Counted from the first letter of the stretch, positions 1 to 24,804 are shown. The stretch is 64,000 nt of DNA from Dirofilaria immitis (GCA_024305405.1 JAKNDB010000054.1:558001-622000), one strand, 5' to 3'. Notes: generated by a model from the sequence alone, not told the origin. Program-made: numbers and translations.

Positions 1-3000
1 GCAATGTATTTCTCGGAAACCAACATGGAAACATTATGCGACCATTCTAGTGGATCCTATAATAATTTATAAAAAGCTACTTCAAATCAAAATGAGAAAT
101 ACCTATTTTATTTTTTTTTATTTAATTATACATATACTCTGTGCATAGTGCAGAATTTTTAGATAAATAAGAAAATGTTTTGCCTGTATATTCAAATGTG
201 CAATTTTGAAAACACTCTGAACGCTATTGTCTGGATACAATTGTCGGAATTGATCGAATGAAACAATATTACCTAGACAAGGGCAGAGTATGGTGTCCTT
301 TAATTTCAGCTGAACGAACCAAATAAAAAAATCCTGCAAAAGGATCACTGATATTAACTTGTAACTTTGATAAGCTAATGAGTAAAAATTATTATCAAAT
401 TTTCCATATTTGTTTGAAACAAATAATCATCAAATTTTCTGTACTGCTTGAAACAATTTCCAAGAAAAATATTCTGATAAGCACAAAAATGATAACCTTA
501 AACAGTTTCGTAAGTGTCACATTGGATAAATCTACATGATCGACAATGAAATCAATCCTCCATCCATTTACAATGACTTCTTTCTGAGTACGTTGAAGAG
601 GGGTAAATAATTGCATAGTTGTAAATACGTTATACATAACAGGTTCAATATATAGGCGTTGAAATGTGATCGCTACAAAAAGTTTTATTTTGCTGATAAA
701 CATTCATTGTATAGCACTCAATATTGTGAAAGAAAAACTTCTCACCGCAAAATGAAGCATCTTGTAGAGAAAGAAAACAGAAAAAAACTTTTCATTTTAA
801 AGTACCCATTTTCATAAACGCAATTTTGAACCTAATTTAAAGGAATCTATAAAATTAAAAATTTCTTTAAACGGCAAAATTTAAAAAAAGTATACAAAAA
901 GTGTCCACCAAAAAGGATAAAGCGTTACTTCATAGAAAAGAAAATAAATGAAGCATAGCTATCCTAAAATAGAAATCAGAGAGAATGAAAAAGGCTTATA
1001 AATCTTGATAAGAAAACAATATATTTAACACAATCTAAAAAATAATCTAAAACAAACCTGTTTTTCATCAATCCTCAACAGCTCATTTTTATGAGCCCAA
1101 AACCTGAAGGACATAAGAAATTTCCGAATAACTTGTGAGGAGTCACAATGTACGATATTTCTAAGCCAATTCGATTTTGCGTAACCAAGATAATTATCCA
1201 CAGATAAGTCTACAGTATATTTCCTAAAGACCGTATTTATTTTTGAGGATAAGATTTTGAAATTTTACCAGATAGTTCAACAATTTTTTAGGGTGAATTA
1301 AAAATTTATGTTTTAATCATATTCAAATATCTAGGCTGATAACATTTATTAATTTTATTTCAACTCAGAGATTCGATAATTCTATAACATACCGATTAAC
1401 GGTGAGCCGCACAAGTGGACATCGAGCATCCAGGATTGGATATTGGCCAGTTACAGATGCTGCAGCACGTTTTCGTATGTCGTTCATTATTTTATTCAGC
1501 AGACGAACACGATCTTAAAACTTGTTTAACTAATTAATCAATTCAATAAAATTATATTGCGACTGGGTCAAATTTGAGAAAATGAAAAATTGCTGTAGTC
1601 ATTAAAATAGATTTATCGGCTTTAAAATAAGATTATAGCAAAACCATAAAAGCATTCGAAACTCTTTTTTATCTGTTTAGAAAAAATGCTACAGAATATC
1701 AAGAATTCCGGAAATCACCCTAAAAACTTGCGAAATAATAGTTTCACTTACTTCTTTGATATTAAGTAGATCTGAATATTATAAAAGTATATATAACTAA
1801 CCAGCTTCGGTAAGCCTAGCATATTCTTCGGCACAAACTTTACGCCCTTTTAACGCAACGATATCACAGGTCAATAATATAAATTTATTCCTTGTTAAAT
1901 CCCTCCGGAATATGCCTCCATAAGCGGTATGTTGAAAAACAAACTTGCATCCTAAGAATTTGATTGTCAAAATTTATTTTAAACTATTATACATGCGTCA
2001 TTATTTCAGTCCTTTTCGCATACATTTTCAACTGTTTTTTTTACAAATGGTATATCAAGCTTCTTCAAATTTGCAGAAAATATAAAAAATTAGTCCTGCT
2101 AAATAATTAACAGTTTTTCGAAAACACTGTGGAACATACAATATCGGAACCCTTTGTACCAAGAGATGTTGATGAAGAGCCAAAAATTTGAACATGAACA
2201 TCTGACGAAAAGTAATCGCTGAGTGCCACTGTCAGCATTTGGGTACAGTTAATTCGTTCTGCAATCTGAAAAAGCTCTGCGCATATTTGATTTCCTCAAT
2301 TCAATCCGATCAAAACATGTACAGTAAAAAATTATTTATTAGATATCCTAGCTTTGATCTCGATATATGTTCATATGGTTAGGAATACTGTTCAAACAGC
2401 TTATATCTACATCAAATTTAAGAACAAATTTTATGACCATACCTCGACGTCGCTGAGACAATAAAACTCTAACAAAGTATCCACTTGTCCAACAAATGTT
2501 GCCAATCCATTCATTTTACTAATAAGTTTATCAATATCGATTACATGCATCCTTGATTTTGGCTCATATTGATCGAAATTTACTTTGCGTGCTTGTATCG
2601 GTACAACTTGCTGAATTTCAACAATAATTTTTAACAAGTAAAAATAATATTAAATCAGAAAACAGCAAAATATAAGTTTCTACTCAATACAAAACAAAAC
2701 AAGTGAAACTAATTTTGCAAAAGTTTAGATCACCTAAGTTTCCAAGAAGTTCTCTGAGTGCTGCCAATATTTGATTGCAGCTAATGGTAGTCAAAGAAAA
2801 AATCAAACAGAAAATATCGCAGTAAAACTTGCATGCCCAATGCGAACTTTGTCTTCAAAAATAGCTCTATGAGCCGAAAATTCTTGATCAAATTCCACTA
2901 TCGCATATTTGCCTTTTTAATATCTAAATGAACTTTTTCTACCTTTCCAAAGCAACTGAGAGCTTCTGAAATCTGCAAAGAATTCTAATCAAAACAAGAG

Positions 3001-3419
3001 AGACAGTTTTAAAATTAAATCTGAGTGAATTGTTAAAAATGATGCTTGCTAGTCTATTTTTAAAAAGAAATTTCGTAAATTAAAAAAACAAGTTGCTTTT
3101 GAGAACGATTACATTTGCATTGAACAGGCAAAAAATTTACGTCTCAAAAGGTTCTAAAATTTTAGCCCGACTTTTTGATGCATATTCTTTGTATATCATA
3201 AAAGCAATATCAACACAAAATAGTTAAATAAAACCTCGCTTTCGGTGATAGTGAATTCAGGATTTAGTCCAGAAATAAATACCGATCGGGCAGCAAGAGC
3301 CAGCAAAGCATCACGCTCTGCAACTTTTTGTGGTGGCGCTTACCATTATTGTGCATATCTAACAATGCTTCCGATGACAGATGGACCTTACACAGATCAC
3401 ACCAGTACATTCCTGACAT
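1..3419 (-). CDS. TUT1: TUT1/USIP-1-like terminal uridylyltransferase (U6 TUTase), 3' end beyond window
   Basis: Nucleotidyltransferase expected to add uridines to U6 snRNA in the nucleus. Exons read on the minus strand: 3419-3235, 2972 to about 2815, 2610-2443, 2265-2140, 1951-1802, 1513-1393, 1223-1058, 672-497, 333-184 and 56 to the window edge. The order of domains is that of TUT1: a U1-type C2H2 zinc finger at residues about 7-32, an RRM (RNP2 VFISGL, RNP1 GKYAIVEF), then a poly(A)-polymerase core with GSSSTSLGTKGSDID carrying two metal-binding Asp, a third Asp in YTVDLS, a central NAYILNLLCITYLQL helix, and a C-terminal LNIQDPLEWSHNVS motif. The start ATG lies two bases after a TTTCAG acceptor, which suggests trans-splicing. 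The frame needs one added base in runs at 3325-3329, 2914-2918, 1935-1939 and 600-603. Exon structure between 2830 and 2611 is unresolved. The family assignment is firm; the substrate is inferred. Confidence 0.88.
57..183 (-). other. GC-AG intron in the TUT1-like gene
   Basis: The conserved sequence LNIQ / DPLEWSHNVS is interrupted here. The upstream exon ends CAG followed by GCAAAA, and the next exon begins after TTATAG. Phase is 0 on both sides and the joined protein matches the family motif (human TUT1 has LNLQDPFDLSHNV). No GT donor nearby gives this result. Confidence 0.65.
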
Positions 3420-4269
3420 TTCTGAAATTTATCTAGCTCTTGACTCTGAAAAAAAAATTCAATTATTTGAATATTTCTTATATTCTCTCTAATAGACTAA
3501 CAGTCGTTATAAAACGATCTGGTTTTATAACAGTAGCCGAAATTTAAATATTTAAATTCAATTCATAAACTTTTTCAATAATTAAAAGTACTCCACCGAT
3601 CCATAACTTTCAGATAAGACAATGATATCTGAAATTGTAATAGCGAATTTATAAACTGATACGAAAAACAAATCACAGGCTTGAACTACAACCAAAACAT
3701 TTCTAATATATTATAACCAGAATGATATAAAGGAAAAAAATCAATTTAATGACATGCAAACAAATGGTAATACTGAAAATATTGGAGCTAAAAGTTCTCA
3801 CATATCAAAAATTTAATAAAATTAATAATAACCACCGCTCAGCCTTAAAATATGTAAATCATCTACGCATTGCAAACTAGATATAAACAATAAAAAAAGA
3901 AAAAAATAAAAAGAAAAACTAAGAGACATTTTCATTAAAATTTTGAAATTCTAATATTCTAGCTTAATTATCATTTCATATCTCACATATATTAGCAGAG
4001 AGCAGCAAGAAATGGATAACTTGTTGACATTCACTTTGATAAGATCAGCAAAAGCAAAACTGATAGAGCCTTATTAGAACATTACAGTTATATATATAAT
4101 TATATCTATTCTGGACTAAATTCAAAGAAGAATGGCGATTTTGATCAAAGATTAGTGAGCAAATAATGAATTTTATATAAATGTTTAAAAACAATTATAA
4201 ATGTTTAGAGATCTACAGATCATGACTTACATGGCATACAGATTTCTAAATATTCTCAGTAGACTGTTT
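3420..4269. other. Intergenic gap between the TUT1-like and CMC1 genes
   Basis: About 850 bp between two genes on the minus strand. The sequence is AT-rich and I see no coding exon, repeat or RNA gene. It must hold the 3' end of CMC1 and the 5' region of the TUT1-like gene. The spacing is somewhat long for a nematode operon but does not exclude one. Confidence 0.5.
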
Positions 4270-5411
4270 CACTATCATAATTCGGTTTTTTATCAAAATC
4301 AGCCCAATCACCCTGTTTCTTCTTATATTCACAATAATCTTCCCACTTCCTTTCCATTACATTTCTTCCGGTTCGGCGATATTCTGATCGTTCTTTGATA
4401 TATTCATCAGTGATTTTTTGACGGAACCATGGATCGTTAAACCTGAAAAATAGGAAGTTTCACAAAAATTTAATGAAGAATATGCCCAATGATGTGCAGA
4501 TTTGCAAAGCACAAAAAGGAAACTCTGTATTTCCAACATATACACAAGGAAAGCAAACTTAGTTCATATATATGAAATAAAATAAAAATACATAAATGGC
4601 TAGTATCTCAAAACCCTTCTCAGTCAAAAATTATAAATTTATATTACACAAAATCTGCAAGAAATTGCATAAAACTTAATTCGCAAGTTGGCATTCTTCA
4701 TACCGTCCCAATTCTTCTTGACATTTCTTTAAACCAATAAAGCTACCTTTGTTTTTCAGACATCGCGTCAGACCTAAAATCAATTCTCTAGTAGATCTTG
4801 AAATGAACCTGTGAAAACGTAATAACAATTTATGTGCAAAAGATCATCTACTACAAAATCGAATATTTAAAAATTACGTAAAATTCATTTCGCTTTATCT
4901 GTAAAAGTTAAAAGGTTATAAAAGAAAAGAGATTCGAACTTTCAAGCAATACACGACATTCAACTTTTTGTACTCGTTCGTTCATGCGTTCCGGTATTAA
5001 AACATCTGCTTCCAGTCGACGCAATGTCCGGTCATTTGGATCTCCTAGAACAGAACGAGACGTAATCAAAATAAAAGGAAGAAAATTTCATTGCTAAATT
5101 TATTTACATGCATTTTATAAAATTTCGAAAATCTTAGAAATGAGTCCTAATATTCTTTAACGAAGAGAATCATAATATTGCCTGATGACTGGAATTACTA
5201 GAATTATGCAGCAAATGCCAGTACCATTGGAGATAAATAAAAGTATCATACAAACCAACTCCATGGGGTCCTCCAATGAATTGTTGCGGTAAAGCAGTTT
5301 TCTCACCCGAAATTTTTGGCCACTTTCAGAATCCACAAAAATTTCGCCTTCTTTTAAATTATGTAAATCATCCGTTTTGATCGGTCCATCTGTAGCGCAT
5401 TCTGTTCTCAT
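4270..5411 (-). CDS. CMC1: CMC1, mitochondrial twin CX9C protein (COX assembly factor)
   Basis: Small protein of the mitochondrial intermembrane space that helps cytochrome c oxidase assembly. Exons: 5411-5256, 5044-4940, 4773 to about 4690, 4442-4270. Recognised from GGPHGVGDPNDRTLRR, then EADVLIPERMNERVQK, the first CX9C (CRVLLESLTRC), the start of the second (CQEELGRYEEC), and a tail starting FNDPWFRQKITDEYIKE and RRTG, as in CMC1. Splice phases fix the first two junctions. Exon 1 needs one added base in the run 5313-5317 and gives about 40 residues ahead of the usual start. The last junction is doubtful: the only phase-correct donor (GTATGA) removes the fourth cysteine, whereas reading on keeps it but meets a stop. 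Identity is firm; the exact C-terminal splice is not. Confidence 0.85.
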
Positions 5412-7583
5412 ACCAAGAACAATGTTCCAATACCTATAAATGGCTATTAATTAGATTTTCAATAGTTCCATTGGCTACAACTTCAGAAGAAACGTACCAC
5501 TTAGATTTTATTCAGTACCATATCCAAAATATTCAGTTTTGTACGAAATCTCACTAGGAATATTAATAGAACAATCGTAAAATCTATGGGCAATTATGAG
5601 ATAGGGATGGCGCATTCATGAAACATATTTGTCAACTAACTTCCATTTTAAAATCAAAACAACTTCTGATTTATTTAAGACATTGTGCAAGATTAAAAGT
5701 AAGCAGTAGCAATTATTCAGTCTCGAGATAAGTTTGACAAGAATGAGAATGTTTTACAAGTGAGTTGTCGATCATTACCTCCCTTCCATCTTTTTCTTTT
5801 TGTTAGAAATCAAGAAAAAGAAGATCAGAAGATATAGGAAGTGAAATCGTTTTCTGATCTCTCTGAAAATAGACTTTTTCGAAAAGTATTTCTTTTCGTT
5901 ATTTTGATTTTAAAAGCCACAACAGTTGAATAATATTAATATTATACAATAAGATAGCCTACAACATGATATCTATCCCATCATTAGTTGGAGAAGAAGG
6001 ATGAAATTTCTTTTCAATTAAAACATTCCAAGTTGAATGGCATAGAAGTTAAATCAACAAATCCTAATGCCTTTTCAATTTAATCAACTAATTTCAATAG
6101 CTCGACTGAGATAACATTTTGCTGCTGAACAGAGCAGTGGGACCATCAGAGTGTCATAATTGATGCACAGCGATATCTCCGGTTTGGACGTTAAATTTGC
6201 ATAGTAGATTTGGAAAGTGAAAGCATTTTAGCGCATTGTAAGTCGGGAAAAGCAAGGAGGGTGGTGGATGTTGTTGTTTGAGTGATTATATTGGTAAATG
6301 ACCGGAGGTTAGTGATCTGCATCATTTCTTCTTTTAAATAGATTTTTAAGCTTTGAAATAAGGTAGGATAAAAGTTCCAATGTTTAAATTAGCAGCTTCC
6401 TTGCTTTTACCGTAACTGATCAATTTATCTCATTCATTATTTCTTAGCTGTAAACTGAGGAATACTTTTAGTATCAGTGATGCATGCACAATTATCGGCA
6501 TATGTAAAAGAAAACACGTTTTTCATATCGACTTTTGCACGTAACACGTGAAATATATTGTCTGACTTGTTAGACAGATAGAGATATAACGCTCGTTAAC
6601 TAAATTAGTGATAGAGACCTTGCGTTTATTGTTACATCGTTTAAGATGAAATATGCCATTAATACTCGGAACCTTTCAAACATAGCATAAGGTTTGTTTA
6701 ACTTCCTGTGTTTTGAAAAAGGAATAGAAAATGAATTGAAAGTGAAAGAGAGGACCACCTATCGACATTCCAGTGATTTCTTATTTGTTTGTGCAATTCG
6801 GCAGATCAAGTTGTAATTAAATCAATCATTATCAACTTCCTTTAACTGAATCGTTAAAGGGTCGTCTCTTTTCATGTTGATGATTAGTAACCATCTGATA
6901 CGTAAACATTCATCATTTCCTTCGAATGCTATTTATTATGGTATAAATAATCCTTTTTTTTATTCGAAATAGTTTAATGATTACTTTTTAAATTAATTCA
7001 AATTTATAATTTATTCTATTTTTAATTGTTTTTTTGCGATTAAATGCTGAAAATGTTTATATTATTCGCGTGACATTAACATTTTCTTCTTTCAGCAATC
7101 CAATAACAAATATAAAAGGAAAGTAAGAAAAAGAGAGAAAAAGAAATGATTGTCGGTATTTCTTTCGACTATTTACTGTTATTTATTAGTTTTCAATGTG
7201 CATTCAAGTTTTTAGTGTTTTAAATTGTTATGATAATATAAACATATGGAAAAAGAAATGAAGAGATTTCAAAGAACCGGAAAACTTAAATTATTGTTTC
7301 TGCAATGAAATTTTATAAAGAGAAATTTAAATCAGCTTCTAAACATCTGTTTTCCCGCTTCTATCTGATCTATAGTGATTTTCAAAATTTTCCATCATTG
7401 TCAAAACTACATTTTATATTATTCTAATCAGCTCTTTTTCTCGCTCTCTAACAATTTTCGATTTTTTCTTTGTTAGATATTCCTTTTTTTTTGTTTTAAT
7501 CACGAAGACGTATTTTGCTATATTTTGCTGTTTTTAAGTATCGGATACGAATTTGACATTTCAGAGAATTCGGTGATAAGGGA
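5412..7583. other. Divergent intergenic region between CMC1 and CNNM
   Basis: About 2.2 kb separating two genes transcribed away from each other, so it probably holds both promoters. The stretch 6110-6310 is visibly less AT-rich than its surroundings. I see no coding exon, tRNA or repeat. Confidence 0.5.
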
Positions 7584-19449
<11,866 letters not shown>

Positions 19450-20060
19450 TACTTATAGATAATTATTTCTTCAAATTTCTAATTTTAAGTGACTTATTAG
19501 TTTGTACGGTCTCAGGTTCAAATTTTTGAAATTTGGAGAGGAAACCGTATTTGTATGCGCGGAAAATTTTCAAATTTCAAATATTCGAAACAATTTTCGT
19601 GCTGAATTACTGTTGCAATCTCATATTATGCATTGATAAATCTTTAATGTAAAAAGCAATTCAAAAATTTTAGCAAGAACTTCATAAAATGGCTGCCAAT
19701 TATTTTTTTCCAAACCAAAGTATCAATCATATGATTTTTGATAATTTAGTTTCTAAAATGCATTTTGTTGATTCTCCAATAATTAAGAAAAAATTTTTCG
19801 AAAAAAATGAGATATCTTTGTATATCATTTTCATCAGGTATTTTCATCCCTCTACATTTTGTATTTATTACTACTGCAATTGAGATTTTATTTACTAATT
19901 GGTAAATCACACAAAAATTTTTAGTGATATTGTATTTCTTTTACAATGTCCAGTTGATATTAAGAAATGAAAAACTTCGACACACTGTTAATAACATGTG
20001 TAGAATGATTTTGTAAATTTTATTTTCTTTAAAATTAGCAGGCAATATGGGGATGTGTGG

Positions 20061-20066
20061 AATAAA
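20061..20066 (+). terminator. Possible poly(A) signal of CNNM
   Basis: AATAAA about 610 bp after the CNNM stop. Another AATAAA lies near 21728, just after a hairpin, so the true 3' end is uncertain. Confidence 0.3.
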
Positions 20067-20755
20067 TTAGAAAACCTTATTAAGCCTAAAAACATTCTCT
20101 TTTAATGATCTTTTTTGGTATCTGTCAACACATTTCTTGTATATTTTATTTGTTCGCAAAATTCCCATATTATTCCATTGCTGCTTAATTAATCTTTTGC
20201 ATGCCAAATTTTCGAATTTTTATTATCATTTATATTGATATCCATCAAACAGTCTCTATTTTCCTAATACATCTTTAATATATTTCTTGTTCAACGCAGA
20301 TTTTTATTCCTTTCATCAATTTTAATAATTGCTTCATTTGAACCAAATTATTTCACGAATCGTTTGGAGATTTTCGGTTCATTTTGCTATGTTTCTTGTA
20401 ACTGTCTTTTCTAAATAGATTTGTGATACTATGTCTCTTGACATTTGTGCATAGCTTTTTTTCTTCTCAATTATTAATTTGTATATTTTATGCACCATTC
20501 TATTATCGTTAAATTTCTACACTTAGTTTAGTTCAAATCCAATGGCATAAAAAGGTTTAAAGAGAAAATTCAAAGAAAATGTGCATCTGTAATTTGCTTT
20601 CTTTTATCTCTTTCCGGCAAAATTCATCTTTTCAACATATTTGTTTCCTTAGACTCAAATTATCTAAAGTAATTGTAAAAAAAATGAAGAAAATGAATCA
20701 TTGATTCATTGATTCTTATTTTGTGTCTTGAATTAAAGCAGTATATTTTAGGAAG

Positions 20756-21120
20756 ATGATGGAAAGATGTGAGAGATTTCGTGTTGAATCATATGATTTA
20801 AATTCTCTTAACAAAAATATGTTTGTTTTTTTACATTTTTATTTCCATAAGTTTTCATATAAGTTTAGTATGATGAAAAATCAATTCCTTCGATTATTTA
20901 AATTTCTTCGTCATTTTTCATGGTCACTTCAAATTCTGTCTATTTCGATCTGGAATCTTTCAGATTTAATTGGGAAATTCCAAATCTTGTTGATGCTTTC
21001 TATAATTTATTCCCATTTTATTCATGCTATAACAAATATAAAACTTTAATTTTTTTGATTTAAATTTTGCTGTTAATTCGATGAGACTTTTATAGATGAT
21101 TAACATTTTCTAAATTTCTA
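20756..21120 (+). pseudogene. Diverged relative of the orphan exon at 22275-22651
   Basis: The 3' flank after 21047 (TTTTGATTTAAATTTTGCTG, then TTAATTCGAT and ACTTTTATAGATGAT) recurs after 22652 with few changes. The upstream reading (FRVESYDLNSLNKNM) weakly matches LRVFQHREPILVQKNFM in the other copy. The frame is not convincingly conserved, so I call it a decayed duplicate. The alternative is that only the flank is shared. Confidence 0.35.
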
Positions 21121-21302
21121 GGTTATCAAACTCACAAGATCTCGTAAAAAATACTAAATCTCACAGAAAGATCCGTTTTTGTTAATAAAGCAGAGCTACT
21201 GGTACTGATAAGTTCTTTATGCACTTATCATAGCATTTATCAGTAATTGATAAACAAGGAACTGTTTGATAGTGCTTTAAACTATCCTTTCTTTTCATTC
21301 GT

Positions 21303-21306
<4 letters not shown>

Positions 21307-21333
<27 letters not shown>
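21307..21333. repeat. (AT)n microsatellite
   Basis: Uninterrupted alternating A and T for about 27 bases. Confidence 0.9.
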
Positions 21334-21337
<4 letters not shown>

Positions 21338-21660
21338 CATTAACGTTCATCGATAGAGATATTAAATTTTATTTTTAAAAATTCATTGTATGAATGAAAA
21401 ATTGGAATTTATAAAATTGGTAATAAAAGCGAAATGATCTTGTTGTATTGTAAAATATTGTATTTATGCCTTTGTGTAATATTTATTATCATTTTTATTT
21501 TAGTCGCTTTCTTAATTGTTATTAGTTTCGAATTTTTTAATTATATTATATTCGTATCGATAGTTTTCATATAATCGATGTAACAACAAATTGTAATATA
21601 TTGTAGAAGCAGTTGTAATAGCGTATCATGATTAGTGTAAGAGATTAGGCTATTAATTGT

Positions 21661-21704
21661 TAAGATTGCATGTATTATGTATTAATTAATACATGACAAT
21701 CTTA
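21661..21704. repeat. Imperfect hairpin upstream of an AATAAA
   Basis: TAAGATTGCATGTATTA is followed nine bases later by its reverse complement with one extra A. The 17-bp stem sits about 25 bp before an AATAAA. Confidence 0.6.
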
Positions 21705-22274
21705 GGATATGAAATCGCATGATCATAAATAAATGTTCTTTTTCGTTTCGGATAAAGTTTGTATTTCATTATCAAAACGTTACACTGATTGGTCATTAAC
21801 TGATTGTTGTTTATCATTATAGATAAACAGCTTTTCCATCTCTCTTTATTATTCCTGGCTCAGATTATTACAATTGAATAGATTGTAACAGATTACAGAT
21901 AAGTGAAAGTAAAGATAAAACAAATGAATATACTACAATCGCAATATCATAACTTTCAATTATCTTTGTTAATTTTTGAATTTAAATTTAACCTTTTAAG
22001 TTTTTGAATTTGATATCATAATATTGATGTTAATTGAAAAATTGGTATGATGAAAAATATTGTTATGTTCGGATTACTGTGTTGATGCTCGCTAACAGAA
22101 AAATACAAGCGAAATTGAATTACAAAAAAAAAAATGCATTATTCGAATGAGTAATAAGCAAACATGATTCTAAAGTACCGTCAAATGATTTGATGATAAT
22201 TTAGTCATAATAATCAAATACCATTTTATTCACTTTCCTTATATTCATATTTATTATCTATTCTCGGTTATTGC

Positions 22275-22651
22275 AAAACAGCAGTTTAAAACGCTAGGAA
22301 ATCCTCGCTGGCATTTATTTTTAAAATTGGTTGAAAAATTACGAGTTTTTCAACATCGTGAACCCATTTTAGTTCAAAAGAATTTCATGCAATATATAGT
22401 GATAAATGATAAAATGCATATTAAATCCCCTTTGCCCTCCCTTCCTGATGACTTTTTCCGCTATTTTTGAAATGCAACTTTTTCCCCCTGATAATCAAGT
22501 TTCATTCAGTATAGTGGATTCTTCTCCAATAAATAAACCTGTTGGTGAATTTATGATTTTAGCTCACTATTCTCCTCATTTAATACATTTGTTGCCAGGC
22601 ATAATCATTGTTAAAATAAATAAACAGGAGGAAGCTGATAAATTGATGTAA
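22275..22651 (+). CDS. Unrecognised protein, terminal coding exon
   Basis: A coding-like exon after a CAAAACAG acceptor. It reads FKTLGNPRWHLFLKLVEKLR and later SLPDDFFRYF, then continues in another frame as PPDNQVSFSIVDSSPINKPV and GEFMILAHYSPHLIHLLPGI, ending KINKQEEADKLM and a stop at 22649-22651. The two parts join if one base is added to each of two adjacent runs (T5 near 22467 and C5 near 22482), the same kind of fault seen in the known genes. The mixed composition is unlike its AT-rich surroundings. Upstream exons were not found, though ATG ATG AAA near 22048 could begin a signal peptide. No family is recognised. Confidence 0.5.
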
Positions 22652-24804
22652 CTTCTTTTGATTTAAATTTTGCTGTTAATTCGATAAATGTTTAAAGTTA
22701 TAAGACTTTTATAGATGATCGACATTTTCGTCTAACTAATTTGTTGTGAAAATTTTCATGCATATATTTTTGTTTATTTTCACTTTCATTTTAAATTTCA
22801 ATTTTTCTTTTCTAAAAAACTTTATAAAAAGAATCTTAATAAGAAATAACAAATTTTTTAAATAATTTTTGATGGCACGAAAAGTAATTCTCAAAATATA
22901 TTATGATTAAATAACGAGGATGATAAGAATATGCATGTATAGATTAGAACAGATTAAATTAAATTAAATAGATAAACTGATAAATATAATGTATGGGAAG
23001 ACAAAACATTTTAAAATTACACTTCGTTTTCAATCTTAAATTAAACATGTTTGATTGAGCACATTATAGCAATCAATAGCATCATAACTTCCGATTACAT
23101 TACCTTCGCTGATTTTTAAACTTTCATTTAGTCATTTGAATTTCTAAATTTTGATTGCTGATGCTTCTTAATTTATTAAAAATTAATATGAGAAAAAGGA
23201 TATATAAGAATATCATGTATTTTGATTATTCTATTAATGTTTTGATAATATGAAAATTTTAGTCAAATATAAGAAATCGTAATGAAATTTTTCAAATATG
23301 TAATACAACATGTACTTTCACTTCTTTTTTTGTATAAACTTATTTCAAAAATTGATAAAAGGAAACGTACTTTCATTTTTTATTACTTATTTCATTTTCG
23401 AAACATTTCTTTTCCTACATCGTTTATTTTTATCGACCGCCTTTTTTTTATGCGGTAACTTATAGATTGAAGTGATGATCAAATGAAAATATAATTTCGA
23501 TTAATTTCTTGTTATTATATTTCTTTAAATAATTTTTCTCGTCAATTCATTTTGCTAGGATATTATTTCAAAAATTTTCTTCTCATATTTATATTTCTTG
23601 TATTCATTTTAAAATTTAACCTTTCTATTATGATAAATATTATTATTTAAAGGTGAAACTTTAAGAGGAAATAACAATTTTTTTGTAATTATTTTGATAG
23701 CAAAAGAGGCAATTTTTCCAAGTGTATTTTATTTGATCTTTTTTTTTCACTTGAACAGTTAAATAATATGAGTAATATGACCTAATCTTTCGTATTCTAT
23801 CATTTCCATACCTCTAACATCCTCTCATTAATTGTAAATTTTGTGGGGAGAAAAAAATTGAACATGAGAATATGTTGATTTCAAAACAGTTATACTATTT
23901 GGTCACTGCTCAAAAAAGTTTCGTTAAAAATTTTTATTAATAAGCATGATTTTGCTAAGTTTTCCTACGTTCATTTATGATCATCGAAAGTTTTAACTAA
24001 TTTAAATATTATCCTAAATCATTTAAATACTATTCATTTTCTATAATAATTTGAACAAACATTATCGAAATTATAACTGAATAATTATTATTACATTTAA
24101 AAATATTAAAATATATTTCATTACATCAACTTACACAACTTTTTCCAAAACTCTTTCAATGTCCAAAAAAACTAAAAAGAAGCGCCTGTATTACATATCT
24201 AAAAAACTAATTAATTTATGTTCCTAAAATTTTTATTCTGCAATCTGATTTGTTATATGCAAGTTATGAATTTGAAAATATGCAGAAAAAACTTTTTTCT
24301 TTAAGCAATTATTATTTCTCTTATATTTCACATAATATTTAATGTATATTTGTTGATAATAATTAATTAATATTATTCAATAATATTTCTTTTAGTATAT
24401 AATATAATTTATATTCTAAAAAAATTTTATATAATTTAATAAATATATGAATTATTTAACAAATTAATAAATCATTTCATTTTATTTTCTTCAAAACAAT
24501 CATCAAATTACTCAACCTTATTCAATTATAAAATAATTTATTGATTAGTTTTATGAGATTTTTTTATTTTTAAATTGTGCAAGGATATATATATTCATTA
24601 CGTATAGCAAGGAGTAAATTTTACTTTGATGCAATAATTGTTGAAAAAATTATAATTGATAATCTATCATATTTATGCTAAGATGTCTTCTTCAATGTTT
24701 ATTTTTTTACCTGTGAGCTTTTCTTTTAACAATTTTATCAGATTACAAATTGATTTTCAACTATTCAGAATCCTCTAATCTGATAAATTAAGGCTGATAT
24801 TTCA
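22652..24804. other. AT-rich intergenic region with remains of a tandem duplication
   Basis: 22652-22730 repeats 21047-21120. 22930-23200 resembles 21880-22060 (shared words around CATCATAACTTYC and the following T-rich tract). The rest, to the monooxygenase gene, is very AT-rich with no exon I can support. Confidence 0.45.

Larger units (their letters stand above)
19450..22270. other. Region downstream of CNNM: AT-rich, diverged duplicate sequence, no clear gene
   Basis: This probably includes the CNNM 3' UTR. It holds an (AT)n run, a hairpin at 21661-21704 and, around 20740-21120, sequence that resembles the exon at 22275-22651 and its 3' flank. No intact conserved gene was recognised. Confidence 0.5.

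Noticed and set aside
2914..2942. An intron between ISEALSCFGK and the RNP1 motif
   Set aside because: Reading straight through gives a perfect RRM strand once one base is added to the run at 2914-2918.
3318..3355. A 26-base intron removing part of the zinc finger of the TUT1-like protein
   Set aside because: Too short to be spliced, and it would delete conserved zinc-binding residues. One missing base at 3325-3329 explains the frame change.
3245..3436. Plus-strand open frame near 3.3 kb
   Set aside because: It is the antisense of the zinc-finger/RRM exon of the TUT1-like gene.
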